A DNA stretch of 64,000 bases from Sorghum bicolor (lineage: Eukaryota > Streptophyta > Magnoliopsida > Poales > Poaceae), in the NCBI RefSeq assembly GCF_000003195.3, contig NC_012871.2, forward strand, positions 14,702,293-14,766,292, in the 5' to 3' direction. Under the pieces are notes generated by a model. It saw nothing but the letters and a program-made list of their open reading frames with translations. It ran no database searches and was not told the origin of the DNA. Positions within the stretch are counted from its first letter, which is position 1, and every line of letters begins with the position of its first letter. Both the position numbers and the translations under genes were made by a program. Below are positions 36,702-48,343 of this stretch, one piece after another.

Positions 36702-38300
36702 GCTATGCAAATTCTAAAGCATCTAATATTGACATTAGTACCCAAGAGCAAATTGTCATGGATCTCCAATTGAAATGTACTGAAATGAAGTTTTTATTTG
36801 GAAGGCAGCATTATTCTCATACCATATTCCAGGTAATGAGAAATTTGGTTCATAAACTTTCCCTGTCTATCCATAATATTCCATTCATTGATATGCTAGT
36901 TGTCAATATTTTTGCAGATATGAAACAATCACTCGAAACTATTCAACAAGGATAAATGCTTTTTTTTTTCACTTCAAATACGGTATGTTATTTTTGCAAC
37001 AATTTCTTTGGTTATTTCATGTTTGACTCCTCTGTCTCTATTTGCTAGATCAGTTTTTATTGCAGTTCTAGCTACTTAAATGTTCTTCCAATCAGCTTAC
37101 ATAAATCTGAGCATTTGTTAAACATTCTTCCAATCAGCATACATAAATATGAGCATTGTTTTAGTGCCTTTGGAACTTCTGAAGAGTGATGTTTATCATT
37201 GACAGCATCTATGTGTACTAGTTTTCAATGTTTTATGCTGTCAAATCAACCAGAAAACCCTTGCAGCATTGATCCATCAGGATTATTGGTACAGTAGTTC
37301 CAATTAGCATGTGAAATTTGAGGACATAATATGACTTAATTAACTCTCTAGAAATGAGAGGGACAGGATAAAGATTTATTTTGTAAATACAGTCGAAGAA
37401 CATCATTTCAAATTGTTATGCTGCAAAGTAACAAGGTCACCTATTGAATATTGTCTCATTTTCTGGTTCAATTGTAGAACTGTGATTCTACCCATTTTTG
37501 TATATAGACAGCTTTCTCCTTAAATTTAGTGTTAGGACTTAGGAGGCACCATATGCAGTTCCTTCTTATTTGACATTATTGACTTTTTGCTATTTTCGTT
37601 AGATAACTTTGACCACTCTTTTTACACTTCAGTACTAATAAATTATAACAAAATTGACATTTTTGAAAGCATTTCAAAGGACAAATCTAGTCACATAGTT
37701 TATGTAGCCAATCTTGATCATTTAAACATATCACGGGTGACCACTGGTTCTAGAGCATAAAAACTAATAGAACCAACATAGCGTACAGTAAATCTCCTTT
37801 GATTTATCTATATTATGCTCCAAGTTTTTTTTTATGATTTGTTATACACTGTTAACCACTCTATTTACACCACATTACAGGTGTCGACAATCCTGTGTAG
37901 AGTCCAGAAGACTTGGAAAGAGTTTTGTGAGAGATCCAGAAATAATAGGAGATGGAAGTATTACGAATAATACTAGACTGTCTAGACAGGCTGATTTTTC
38001 TTCAATTTTGATAGATTAAGAGAAAGGAATCTTCTTCAATTTTCGGAGCTCACTTTTGGGTTTTTGAAACCTAGCATTTAGATTTTTTTTCCCCCGTTGC
38101 GCTGCCGCATCTAATAATTGACTTACCTTTTTGTTCTCGAGAAACTAACATTATTCTTTTTTATATAACAATAATACTGTGTATTCAGTAAAGCTGCTTG
38201 TTTGTGGATGCCATTTTCCCCCCACAAAGCAAGAATCAATTTGATACGATTATTCCATATATTTTGAATTTGAAGATTTAGTGTCAGGTCTGTTGTGAAG
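36702..38300 (+). other. 3' flank of the CLU gene, possibly a spliced 3' UTR
   Basis: No further coding domain is seen after TAG 36699. Two intron-like segments have consensus borders: 36833-36917 (CCAG|GTAATG ... TTTGCAG|ATATG) and 36983-37880 (ACG|GTATGT ... ATTACAG|GTGTC). If used, they would place exon junctions downstream of the stop. A tandem duplication (unit with CTTCCAATCAGC..ACATAAAT) lies at about 37085-37157. The polyadenylation point is not identified. Confidence 0.35.
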
Positions 38301-39104
38301 TGCAAAATGCATGACTACTGCCGTAGATATTGTCTTGCATATTTTAGAGACTGATCCAATGCGACACCCGACATGTTTCCATTTGGTTGGCATTTTGTCG
38401 ATTTGGCAACTTTGTATCTTGTAGAGTGACTGTTTCTAGGCACCAGGCCAGCGACAGGCTTAGCCTAGCGTATAGGCGTGCCTAACCGTTTCTAACAGTT
38501 AAGAGTAATGACATGCTAATAAAAAGGGAAATTCAGCACATCAGGAAAAATTGATATTATATGCATTCATAGGTAATACATGATCGCAATTTAGTCCATC
38601 ACTATTTGGTCCATTTCCATACGTGCATCTCAGTCTCTATACAGACAAAAATGGGCATTATATGCATTCATGATATAATATCAGAGTTTATCTTTCTCAA
38701 TCTCTGATTTATTCCATTTCCACACATCAAAAGCATTCTATGATGATTTTTTTTAAAAGGCATCTCCATGCGGAGAAAATCTAGATAAAACACTAGTAGC
38801 TAGATTAGATGAGGTGGTGAAAATCTAGATAAAACACTAGTAGTTAGATTAGATGAAGTGGTGTAGCACCGCTAAATAGAGTTAGGCACTTCACAGTTAG
38901 GCCTTTCAATTCTTGCAATACGCTGAGTTGGTGGCATCACTCATGAGAGCCACGTGATAAGAAAAAAAATACTAAAAGTTGAAGGTTGATAGGGTGCTTT
39001 GATGTGAGTAGCAGAGTAGAAAGTACCGATAAAATTGTTTTTTATTATTTGGGCACAGGAGTTGCTCCGCTCCTCTTTTCCCTAGCATTAGTGAAAGTTG
39101 GAAT
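38301..39104. other. intergenic, no gene seen
   Basis: AT-rich sequence with a direct duplication of about 44 bp (38777-38865, unit AAAATCTAGATAAAACACTA...). No supported ORF or RNA gene. Confidence 0.5.
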
Positions 39105-40584
39105 TGAAAAAGATCAAGATGCCAAGAGGAAAGTGAATTAGGTTTCTCTAAAAACTTAAGCAACCTATAAGCCTTAATTCAACCCTTGTGTCTAAGTGTG
39201 TTCTAGAGAGCTACCGAATACAAGTTTTACAACCTAGTTCCAATCCTATTCTAGCATGGCAATTCTAAGAATATAAAGTGCTCAAAGTAAATGCTAGAAT
39301 GTAAAGGATGAGAGGAAGAGAAACGTGGCGATGTTTTGCCGAGGTATCTGAGAGTCGCCACTCTCCACTAGTCCTCGTTGGAGCACCCGTGCAAGGGCCT
39401 TGCTCTCTCTTGGTCCGCGCCAGGACCAAGTATTCTCTATGGGCTGATTCTTTGACACTCCGTCGCCGTAAATCACCCACAACTGCGCACAAGCTAGACA
39501 CGAGCCACCCACAAGAACTCTGGATGATCTTCGTGCCTTCAATCACCACCGAACCGTCTAGGTGATGGCGATCACCAAGAGTAACAAGCAAAGAACTCTC
39601 ACTTGACCCAAACAAGACAATAAAAGGAGTGGATGCACACTTGAACTCTTAGAAGAGAAGGATCTCTTAAGAAATCACTCAATTCTCAATCCTCTCTAGG
39701 CTCTTGATTCTCTCTTGCACCACAAGGTGTTTCTCAGCTGAACAAACCGGCAAGAGGACTAACTTGGACGAGGTGGAGGAGTATAAATACTCCCCATCAA
39801 GTCCAAGGGCCGGCCAAACGAAATCAACAGAAATCGTATGCACCGGACGCCCGAACGCACTTTATGTTACACCGGACGCTCTCGGTAGAGAGTCCGGTGC
39901 AACTCTAACGGCTAGTTGTACTTTGTAAAACTGCTCGCACCGGACGTTCTTCAATCGTCCGGTGTCCTCACCCGAGACTCGTCCGGTGAGAAACCAGTTT
40001 TACAACCTCTCTGGATAAGGGACCGGACGCACCCCGTAGGGTTCGGTGCGCGCGTCCGGTGCCTAACCCTAGACACTCGGCACGCTGGCTCGACTCCTGC
40101 ATACACCGGACGCGCCAACAGTTACATTGCAGCGTCCGGTGCGCCTTCCCAACTAACACTTCGTCGAATCGTGAACTTTCCAAAACGAAGTTTGATTCTC
40201 AGGATCTAAGAACTTTCTTTGAGCTACCTAGTGCTAGATTTATCAAGTGTGCACCACACCTAAACCTAAAGCCTTGTCTAGGTCAAGCTACCCGTTCGAT
40301 GCCCCCTTAATAGTATGGTTAAAGGAAAAACAAAGTCTTAAACTACTCTAAGTGCCCTTTAACTCCAAATGGCACTTAGACCTAGTCTAGTCTTGACGAT
40401 GTTCAACAATCCTTTGAAAACCAAAAACGATTTCCACCATCAAGTAGCCATGAACTACTTAATCCATCGATCATCCTTACCACGACCTAACTCAAATGAT
40501 TTTGCCGCTGCAAAACACACGTTAGTCATAGTAATCAACATTGTCATTAATCACCGAAACTCACTAGGGGCCTAGATGCTTTCA
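39105..40584 (-). repeat. solo LTR of a Sirevirus-like element, 1,480 bp
   Basis: On the minus strand it begins TGAAAGCATCTAGGCCCCTA and ends GATCTTTTTCA, preceded by CTCTTGGCATC, standard LTR borders for grass Sireviruses. A perfect 5-bp target duplication GGAAT flanks it (39100-39104 and 40585-40589). No internal region or second LTR is present, so it is the product of recombination between the two LTRs. It contains an array of CACCGGACGC/GTCCGGTG half-palindromes (39840-40145). Confidence 0.92.
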
Positions 40585-40589
40585 GGAAT

Positions 40590-41310
40590 CACTGGCTATA
40601 GTGGGAGGAGTAGTTTCTAAATTTTCTCTTTGCTTTGAAAACATCACTTAATAAGAATATGGTTTTTAAGGATTACTACGTGTGTACTCCCTTCGTCCCA
40701 AAAAGAGTGACGTTTTTTTACTTTCAGACATCGTATTTGACCCTAAGTACTCTTGCTGCATGAAGAGAAACCTGACTAGAATAGGATGGGCTAAGGCTGC
40801 TGAGGAAAAAGCCTAAGCCAAATGGGGTATATCTACTACTTGGAAGACAAGATATCGACTAGATAACCCTGGAAGTCAAGTAAATCATGTTGGTCGTTCC
40901 CTAAAAAAAATCATGTTTGTCATCTTTGATCCAATAAGATTATCTTATAACAAATTAGGAAAAATTGAAGATTCATTTGACATTCCATTGGTAACCCTAC
41001 CCCCTCCTGACTAAATAAGGAGAGGTAGGGGCAACCCATTTGATAGATCTCATAGCTAGGAAGCCTACAAACTCATCAACACCATAAACCCAAGCATATA
41101 AAGCATGATAAACATTCTCCAATGAACGCTAGTATATTTCATACTTAAATCAATATAAATTTATATCTCATATACTATTCCTCTGATTCCCTGCACAAAA
41201 AATGCTCAACTACTCCTTATTAGAGGATAAATGTTACGATAGTTGGCCCATCATCACGTAGGGAATTTTGTGCATAAATTTCTTTAGGTCTCGTTCGGTT
41301 TGACTAGAAC
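40590..41310. other. intergenic with a Stowaway left-end fragment
   Basis: A Stowaway start (CTCCCTTCGTCCCAAAAAG) lies at 40687 but no matching right end follows. The remainder is AT-rich without a supported gene. Confidence 0.45.
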
Positions 41311-41381
41311 GGCCCGGAACACGGCACGTTTCACCTGGAATTGTTGGGCCTGGAACACGGTGCGTTCCACCTGGAATCGTT
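41311..41381. repeat. tandem duplication of a roughly 36-bp unit
   Basis: Two adjacent copies of a unit containing GGAACACGG and ACCTGGAATTGTT/ACCTGGAATCGTT. A partial third copy begins at 41382. The region begins with GGTCTCGTTCGGTTT, resembling the MITE end at 41558, so it may be the remnant of a related element. Confidence 0.7.
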
Positions 41382-41557
41382 GGGCCTGGATTCGAGTCGA
41401 GACCAACCTGGAATGGCTGTTCGGATTGGTTCAAACTGGAATAAAATCAGACCATTTCAGGCCTTTCCACCCTCTTGTCAGCTTTGATTGGATCAACACC
41501 TAGGAACACCTGGAATTGATCCAGAACAAGTTTCAGTGATACACCAGCATCCACTTA

Positions 41558-41869
41558 GGCCTCGTTCATTTAGGCCGGATTGGTCTGTTTTCTGGGCCCA
41601 TTCCCCATGGATTGTTTGCGGCCCATTTTTATTTAATCCAGATATGAATAAAAATATGTGCTCGTTTTAATCCAACGTGGAACCAAAACTGTGCTGGAAC
41701 CAAAACTGACTTCACTTTTCGTTGTGTCTGTGGCCCGAAATAGAACCGGACCTCCTACCATCCGGATTAGCTTCTTGGGCTGGAACGAGTGACAAATATG
41801 GATCCACTCATTTCTGGGCTAGAAAAAAAATCAGCTTTGGAATTCAATTTTGAGCAAATGAACGAGACC
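41558..41869. mobile_element. Tourist-like MITE, 312 bp
   Basis: Inverted ends GGCCTCGTTCATTT (41558-41571) and AAATGAACGAGACC (41856-41869) differ at one position. The flanks are TTA and ATA, compatible with a decayed TWA target duplication. No coding capacity. Confidence 0.7.
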
Positions 41870-41955
41870 ATATTTGTCACTAAACCCTAAACCCAAAAAG
41901 AGAAACGGGTCCATTTTTAAATTGGAACAAATGAACGATTTTCAGCATTAAGAAA

Positions 41956-42876
41956 GAAGAAGTCCACTTTAGGTCCCTCAACTTTTGCAAAAGTCTGTTT
42001 TTCGTCTCTGAACTTCAAAACTGGGTAAAATACATCCCTCAATTTTTCAAACCATACATATTATGTCCGTTATGAGCGGTTTTGAAGGCAGTTTTGTCTT
42101 TTTCATTTTTATTTATTTTGGCTGAATATTTGTAAAATTATAGTAAAACACATAAAATTCATAAAATAGTAAATTTGATTTTGTTGGACTTCAAATAAGT
42201 AGATCTACATAGTGAACATATAATATAGTATGCTTTAGTACAAAATTTTTATTGTAGCTTTAGATTTGTGTTTTTCTGTAATTAATTAGAATAATTCATA
42301 GCTATAGTTTGTATGGTCCAATTATGGTGAATTTTTTATGTTAGACTAATTATTTTATGTTTAAACTATGGTAAAAATTTTATACTCATTAGATCATGTA
42401 TAACTTAGTTATAGATTTATTATAATTTAACAAGCATAAATCTAAATAAATCTATAACTAAGTAATACGTGATTCAATGAGTATAAAATTTTTACTATAA
42501 CTCAAATATAGAATAATTAGCTCACCATAAAAATTTCATCACAATTGGACCATAGAAAATGTAGCTATAATTAGTCTAATGCATAAAAAAATTATACTAG
42601 AACATACTATATTATATATTCAATGTGTAGATCTACTGATCTGAAGTCCAACAAAATTGAGTTTTCTATTTTATGATTTTTATGTGATTTACTATGATTT
42701 TTCAAAAATTTCAGCCAAAATAAATAAAAAGAAAAAGGTAAACCGCTTTCAAAACCAGGTCAAAGATGTAATGTGTACGGTTTTAAAAGTTGAGAGATGT
42801 ATTTTGTCCGGTTTTAGAGTTCAGGGATAAAAATTAGACTTTCGCGAAAGTTGAGGGACCTAAAGTAGACTTTTTC
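41956..42876. mobile_element. foldback element, about 0.92 kb near-complete hairpin
   Basis: The outer arms read AGTCCACTTTAGGTCCCTCA at the left and, reversed, AGTCTACTTTAGGTCCCTCA at the right. Complementarity continues inward (for example ATAAAATTTTTACTATAA against its reverse TATGGTAAAAATTTTAT) to a centre near 42420-42440, so both arms are around 450 bp. No ORF. The transcript of either strand would form a long hairpin. Superfamily uncertain (Mutator-like or other); no clear target duplication seen. Confidence 0.75.
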
Positions 42877-42923
42877 CCATGAAGAACTACGACACCTTCA
42901 TTGTGGACACCGCGATTTTTTTG

Positions 42924-43168
42924 GGCCTTGTTTAGTTCAAAAAATTTTTGCAAAATTTTTAGATTTCTTGTTATATCGAATCTTGCGGCACATGTATGAA
43001 ACATTAAATATAGATAAAAAATAACTAATTACACAGTTTAATTTATATGTAATTTGCGAGACGAATCTTTTGAGCCTAGTTAGTTCATAATTAGATAATA
43101 TTTGTTAAATATAAACAAAAGTAGTACCGTGTCCATTTTGTAAAAAAAATTTTGAACTAAACAAGACC
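42924..43168. mobile_element. MITE, GGCCTTGTTTAGTTC family, 245 bp
   Basis: Inverted ends GGCCTTGTTTAGTTCAAAA and TTTTGAACTAAACAAGACC differ at one position. TTG is duplicated on both sides (42921-42923 and 43169-43171). This terminal sequence belongs to a very abundant PIF/Harbinger-like MITE group of Sorghum and relatives. Confidence 0.82.
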
Positions 43169-43248
43169 TTGGTTAGCCTGAAGTACATGGTGGATCAGCT
43201 CGATCATGCAGCAGGACCCATATACCCACTGATCGGCCGGTTAGATTG

Positions 43249-43559
43249 GGAATGAAAATTTTTTGGGTGTCACATCGGATGTGTCGGAAGGATGTCGGAA
43301 GGGATTTTTAGAAACTAATAAAAAAACAAATTACATAGCTCAAATTTATTAAGCATAATTAATCTGTCATTAGCATATGTGGGTTACTGTAGCACTTAAG
43401 ACTAATCATGGAGTAACTAGGCTTAAAAGATTCGTCTCGCGATTCTCAACTAAACTGTGTAATTAGTTTATTTTTTATTTATATTTAATATTTCATGCAT
43501 GTGTTTAAAGATTCGATGGGAGGGATGAAAATTTTTTGGCCGGGAAACTAAACAGGGCC
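43249..43559. mobile_element. degenerate MITE related to the GGCCTTGTTTAG family
   Basis: The right end GGGAAACTAAACAGGGCC is intact. The inner sequence contains the family's usual TAATCATGG, GATTCGTCTCGCG and AAACTGTGTAATTAG blocks. The left end (AATGAAAATTTTTTGGG) has lost the outermost GGCCCTGTTTAG part. Confidence 0.65.
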
Positions 43560-43689
43560 TTACATATAATTCTAGGTTCTAGCCTGGATAGTGGGCCAGC
43601 GGCTTTATACGGGTGCGCTATGCCGCCGTGCTCGGGCACGGCCACAAAAGCTGGCTCGGTGTATAGGGTTATAGGTTCCCAAAAAAACG

Positions 43690-44502
43690 AATAAAAAACA
43701 AGCGGTCATTTACCGATTTTGACACGTCGACTGACCTAATGTACGAGTTGGCGAGCATCCGGGGGGATCACAGGAGCTTGGACCGTTGGACGGACCTCGA
43801 GAGCTGCACACTCGCGAGTACTAGCATACTCCAGGCCCAGAAACCCCGGTGTGGCGCTCAAACTAGAAGCATCCGTTGCTGCCGGGATTGGCCAGCTCTC
43901 GTGCGGTGGGCAGCTCACTGCACTGCACTGCGCTGCACGCCTCCGCTTTGCGCGCGCGGGACTCCCCGGGCACACGCCACGTACGTCTCCTCCACCCCGC
44001 ACCACCTGTGCGCGCGGCCGACGCCGCTTGGCTTTGGGCGCGCTGCGCTGGCGGGTGCGCGCACACGCGTCGCCGCCTCCCGCGCATGCAAATTGCAAAG
44101 CTAGCCCAAGGCGATCGAAGACGCTGCCGCTTCAGGCTCACGCTCCCCTGCGTGCGTCGGCAACGGATAGATAGATAAGCTTCGTGGCAGGCTTTGGCCC
44201 CCCCTACGTATCGTCTTTAAAACCAGTCCAGGACCCGCTGCCTCGTCAGTTGTCAATGCAAGGTTTGTCCACTCGCGCGCCTTCTTGTACTTGGTCTAAC
44301 GAACTACTGTAGCTAGAAGCTCGAGAGTGCCACTGCATGCGCAGCAGCTGCCCTCGCTCGCCATTGCTAGCTGCTGTGTGTTCAAGCTTAATTACTTAGG
44401 TCGATCTGATCCAGCCTCTAGCTAGCTAGCAACCTAGAACAGAAGTTAGCTAGCTAGTGTGCACCTTGCTTGTGTATAGGAGGAATCAGGAAAGAGAGAA
44501 GG
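43690..44502 (+). promoter_or_regulatory. presumed promoter and leader of the AWPM-19 gene
   Basis: A GC-rich stretch (43740-44160) lies before the gene. ACGT-core elements that can serve as ABA-response elements occur at 43722 (ACACGTC) and 43978 (CCACGTAC). RY/CATGCA motifs bound by seed B3 factors occur at 44085 and 44334 (TGCATGC). A weak TATA-like TTTAAAA is at 44216. Single motifs of this size also occur by chance; they are noted because AWPM-19 genes are typically ABA- and seed-maturation-responsive. Open frames on both strands of the GC-rich part show no domain and are not called. Confidence 0.35.
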
Positions 44503-45114
44503 ATGGCCGGGGTTGGGAGGAACATGGTGGCGCCGCTCATGGTGCTCAACCTCATCATGTACATCATCGTCATCGGCTTCGCGAGCTGGAACCTCAACCA
44601 CTTCATCAACGGCCAGACCAACTACCCAGGTACACATACTAGCTAATTCATGCTTAGTTTAGTTATTAGTTCTTCGCAAAGATTGATAATGATGCATTGA
44701 ATGGCGCATGCATGCATGAATGACATGACATGACATGCAGGCGTCGCCGGCAACGGCGCGACGTTCTACTTCCTGGTGTTCGCGATCCTGGCGGGCGTGG
44801 TGGGCGCGGCGTCGAAGCTGGCCGGGGTGCACCACGTCCGGGCGTGGCGCCACGACAGCCTGGCCACCAACGCGGCGTCGTCGCTCATCGCCTGGGCCAT
44901 CACGGCGCTCGCCTTCGGCCTCGCCTGCAAGGAGATCCACATCGGGGGCCACCGCGGGTGGCGCCTCCGCGTGCTCGAGGCCTTCGTCATCATCCTCGCC
45001 TTCACGCAGCTCCTCTACGTGCTCATGCTCCACGCCGGACTCTTCGGCGGCAGCGGCGGCTACCGGGACCACGACTACGCCGCCGGCGAGCCCAAGGGCG
45101 TCCCCAGGGTCTGA
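44503..45114 (+). CDS. AWPM-19/PM19-like membrane protein, 166 aa, two exons
   Basis: Exon 1 is 44503-44629 and exon 2 is 44741-45114; the intron has GTACAC and CATGCAG borders and splits a Gly codon (Pro-Gly-Val). The protein begins MAGVGRNMVAPLMVLNLIMY and contains FINGQTNYPGVAGNGAT, the hallmark of the AWPM-19 family (about 160-190 residues). Four hydrophobic segments are visible at about 9-29, 49-70, 87-104 and 121-143, followed by a short polar tail (GGYRDHDYAAGEP). Family members are plasma-membrane proteins induced by ABA, cold or seed maturation; a rice member has been linked to ABA transport. Exon 2 is very GC-rich, as is common for grass genes. Complete and unbroken. Confidence 0.93.
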
Positions 45115-46208
45115 TGATGATGAGCGATCGAGATTCTGACCGATCGATCGAGAGCATCAGTTATCTATCAGCATGCAGTGTGTGATGACGTAATAAGTAC
45201 TAGTACCCACATATACAGTGTGTGCGTGCGTGTGTTCACGTACCACGTACAGTACAGTACGTGTGTACCTAGCTATAGTCTACCGTCTGCTCGATCATCT
45301 TTTACTACTGTTTATGTTAGTAAGTCAGCTCCTCGTTTCTGGTTTGTAAATGCATGATGATGTTTCCCGTGTCAAATGTATGTCAAGTTTCAGCCGGTCA
45401 GTGACACTGATGAGAGATGTAGTATCTGACATTGGTGTTAGTTGGCTCAAATGTAGCTCTGACCTTTAGTTTACATACAGACAGGGATTTTCTCCCGGGC
45501 CGGCCGCTAGTACTTGATGCGTAGCACAAGACGAATAAGTATTAAGTTAACCCCAGCGGCGGATACTTTTTAATCCCCCACCGTACCGTTGTTTAAGGAT
45601 CAAGCCAATATAATACATACATCCATCACCCAAACATTATTGTAAGGGCTATTATTATAGATGATCGGTTAAGAATGCTCTAGTTCAGCCATATCATCTC
45701 TCTGCACTGCACATGTGTTCGCTGCATGTTTGGCTCGTGTCACCTACGTGGCATGGGCCTGGCGTCCGGGACAAGTCGACGTGGCAAGACCGCATGTGTA
45801 TTGAATGTAAACTAGTTAGTAGTACTTACCATATATAGAAGAGATTTGTACTAAAAAAGATTGATAGGCCGGATGGAATTGTGTTGACCATTAGAAATAT
45901 ACATGTTCCAAGCTTAACATTGCCAGCTCGCTTGCCGGCTTGCACGAACTCTCCGGAACGGCCGGACCTCCGGCGGGCCTGTTGCATTGCCCGCACAGCA
46001 GGGATAAGCGGCCACACGGGTCGATCATGGGTCTCATCAGCCGGCCACAGGCCTGCAGCACGCTAGCATGCTCAACCTCTTGCGGCCCTCGTCCTCTCGG
46101 GCGGAAATTGCCCTATTCCTTAACACGGTGTGACCATTTTTTAGTGAGAGCCATTTCAACAAAGTTACCTCCGTTTTTTTGACTTAGGTGTCTCATCATG
46201 ACCTCTAA
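45115..46208. other. 3' flank of the AWPM-19 gene and intergenic DNA
   Basis: The first 200 bp after the stop hold GT-rich and GTAC-rich runs likely to belong to the 3' UTR. A GC-rich patch at about 45925-46110 has open frames without domain signal. No further gene is supported. Confidence 0.45.
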
Positions 46209-46394
46209 GGCCAGTCTCAATGCGTAAATTTTATGGGAATGAAACCGAGCCACATAAGTTTCATGGGGATGAAACTCCTCTCTCATCTGATGAAACTCCT
46301 TCATTTAATGACTCTGCCAAGTCAGCAATTTTACTTATGTAGCACCCTTTTTAATGTGTATGACACTCGCATGAAACATGCATTGAGACTGGCC
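46209..46394. mobile_element. Tourist-like MITE, 186 bp
   Basis: Inverted ends GGCCAGTCTCAATGCG and GCATTGAGACTGGCC are flanked by a perfect TAA duplication (46206-46208 and 46395-46397), as in PIF/Harbinger MITEs. The interior repeats a CATGGGGATGAAACTCC-type block. Confidence 0.85.
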
Positions 46395-46397
46395 TAA

Positions 46398-47132
46398 AAG
46401 CACATGACTGAAATATTAGCCACTTAACAGAATAACAGTGAAGCTCTCAAATGTAGATGATTTTCTTCCTCTTCCCCAACATCTGATTCATCTTGATCTC
46501 GTTTTTTATTTTTTTTTAAAAAAAGAAAGAATGGAGAGACGGAGTTTTCAGACCAACCATTGTTTTGATATCTAATTAAGAAATTACATCTAATCAATTT
46601 GAATATGAATCTAGCAAAGCTAAACGTGAAAAGGAATAGGGCAAAAGATTGGAGATTGAACAAATAACCTGTTGGCGAGCAGTGCTCTTGCTATCATGCA
46701 GAGAGTGCAGTCCTGCTACTGCTAGTGCTAGCGTTGCTGGCTTGCTGCAGGGTGTGGGCTGTGCCGCTGCGGCCTGCATCGTTGTCGTGGGGAGAGTGGA
46801 GAAGACGAGAAGTGTGGCGAGTGGCGACGAGGTGGTGATAGGCGACCACCGCTGCAAGAATGCAGGACAACGGCGTCACGGTGAGTCGCGAGCAAGGGTG
46901 GCTGCAGTCTCTGCTCGGCTAGCGGCGGTGCGGCCCCATGGTCCATGTCCATGGCGAGCGCGAGGTTCGGCTTCTGCTGACTTGTTCCAGCGTGGGAGAA
47001 GAGGACTTGGTCAGCGATTTTTGTTTGGGGGTATGCCGAACGAAAAATGTTATATACAAACCGATAAAATCTATTTAGCAATTCGGTAGAATTTTATAAG
47101 AAATGTCCAACAATTCGGTAAACAACTATTAC
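46398..47132. other. intergenic, no supported gene
   Basis: A GC-rich stretch (about 46670-47000) is open in more than one frame on both strands, without recognisable domains or splice pattern. Its codons change character with frame as expected of chance ORFs. Possibly transposon-derived. Confidence 0.4.
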
Positions 47133-47375
47133 GGCCTTGTTTAGCTGCAAAATTTTTTGCAAAATGGACACCGTAATATTTTCATTTGTATTTGATAAAT
47201 ATTGTCAATCATAAACTAACTAGGCTCAAAAGATTCATCTAGCAAATTACAGGCAAACTGTACAATTAGTTATTTTTTATCTATATTTAATGCTTCATCC
47301 ATGCATGTGCCCAAGATTCGATATGACGGGGAATCTTGAAAAATTTTACAAGATTTTTGGGAAGTAAACAAGGCC
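47133..47375. mobile_element. MITE, GGCCTTGTTTAG family, 243 bp
   Basis: Inverted ends GGCCTTGTTTAG and GTAAACAAGGCC, with the family's inner blocks (AAAATTTTTTGCAAAATGG, CTAACTAGGCTCAAAAGATTC). The flanking triplets tac and taa are not identical, so the target duplication has decayed. Confidence 0.75.
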
Positions 47376-47466
47376 TAAATGGCATAAGTCGAATGTCCAT
47401 CGTGCGTTTGAAAGGAGCGGCCAAGAGTAGGTGCGAGACGAAAGGGAATGGAGTTTTTTATACTGA

Positions 47467-47690
47467 GGCCTTATTTAGTTCTGAAAAGTTTTTGATTTGG
47501 CTACTGTAACATATTCGTTTTATTGGACAATTAGTGTCCAATCATGGATTAGTTGGGCTTAAAAGATTCGTCTCGCTATTTACAGACAAACTATGCAATT
47601 AGTTTTTGTTTTTATTTATATCTAATGCTCCATGCATGTGTCTGGAGATTCGATGTGTTGGATAAAAAATTGTTAGATGTGAAACTTATA
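47467..47690. mobile_element. second, damaged copy of the GGCCTTGTTTAG MITE family
   Basis: Starts GGCCTTATTTAGTTC and contains GGCTTAAAAGATTCGTCTCGC and CATGCATGTG blocks shared with the copy at 47133. The right end lacks the expected AACAAGGCC. Confidence 0.55.
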
Positions 47691-47934
47691 TGTATGTTTT
47701 TAGGCTGAGGCTAGAGTATGTCGTACCATATCCATGCCATATCCGCTCATGAACTTGGTAATTTCATTTTGGACAAGGGGTAGTTTGGCCTTCACTGTGC
47801 TCCGTGTGTGCTGTCGGTGCCTTTGTGCTCGCATTGTGCGGCAGGCCCGTAGCAGCCCTAGCCACAGCCTGTTTGTGGTCTGCCCCTCCCTCTCGAGCCT
47901 ACCAATCTTCTTGTTTGACCGATCAAAACCGGAG

Positions 47935-48343
47935 TCAAAAGAGAGGGTTTGATCTTTATACCGCTGTATAGATGGGATGAACCAATCAGAAATCTGGAAG
48001 AAATCTAATGAACAATTAGAATGGGGACACATATAATTTTCTCCCGAGGTTCACGTGTTTACCGACACGCTACGTCCCCGTTGTGTCGACCAATACTTGG
48101 TGGTTCGGCGGCTAAGAGGTTTACCACGAACCTTGTCCTCACTAGGAGACCGCAAGAACCTACCCACAAGTGAGGTAGCTTAATGACCGGAAGGTACCTT
48201 TGGCTCTCCGCTAGGGTAGATACAAAACCCCTCATAATCACCGAAAGATGGTCAGGAACAATCACCAACTTATGCCAATGCTCCTTCGCTGCTCCAAGCC
48301 ATCTAGGTGGCGGTAACCACCAAGAGTAACAAGAAAACCATAG
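47935..48343 (-). repeat. fragment of an older Sirevirus LTR, split by the right copia element
   Basis: On the minus strand it matches the part of the left element's LTR at about 11645-12070: TTGTTACTCTTGGTGG, CGCCACCTAGA, ACACGTGAACCTCGGGAG and the GATGAACC..TATAAAG stretch are all present, with many substitutions. It stops exactly where the TGAAAG end of the next LTR begins (48344). The right element therefore inserted into this LTR, and the continuation should lie beyond the right edge. Confidence 0.75.

Noticed and set aside
43736..44178. Five overlapping open frames upstream of the AWPM-19 gene
   Set aside because: All frames are open because of high GC content. Composition and position fit a promoter region, and no domain is seen.
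46594..47089. Possible small gene with frames of 87-146 codons
   Set aside because: Open on both strands, without start context, splice pattern or domain; beside MITEs and probably transposon-derived.
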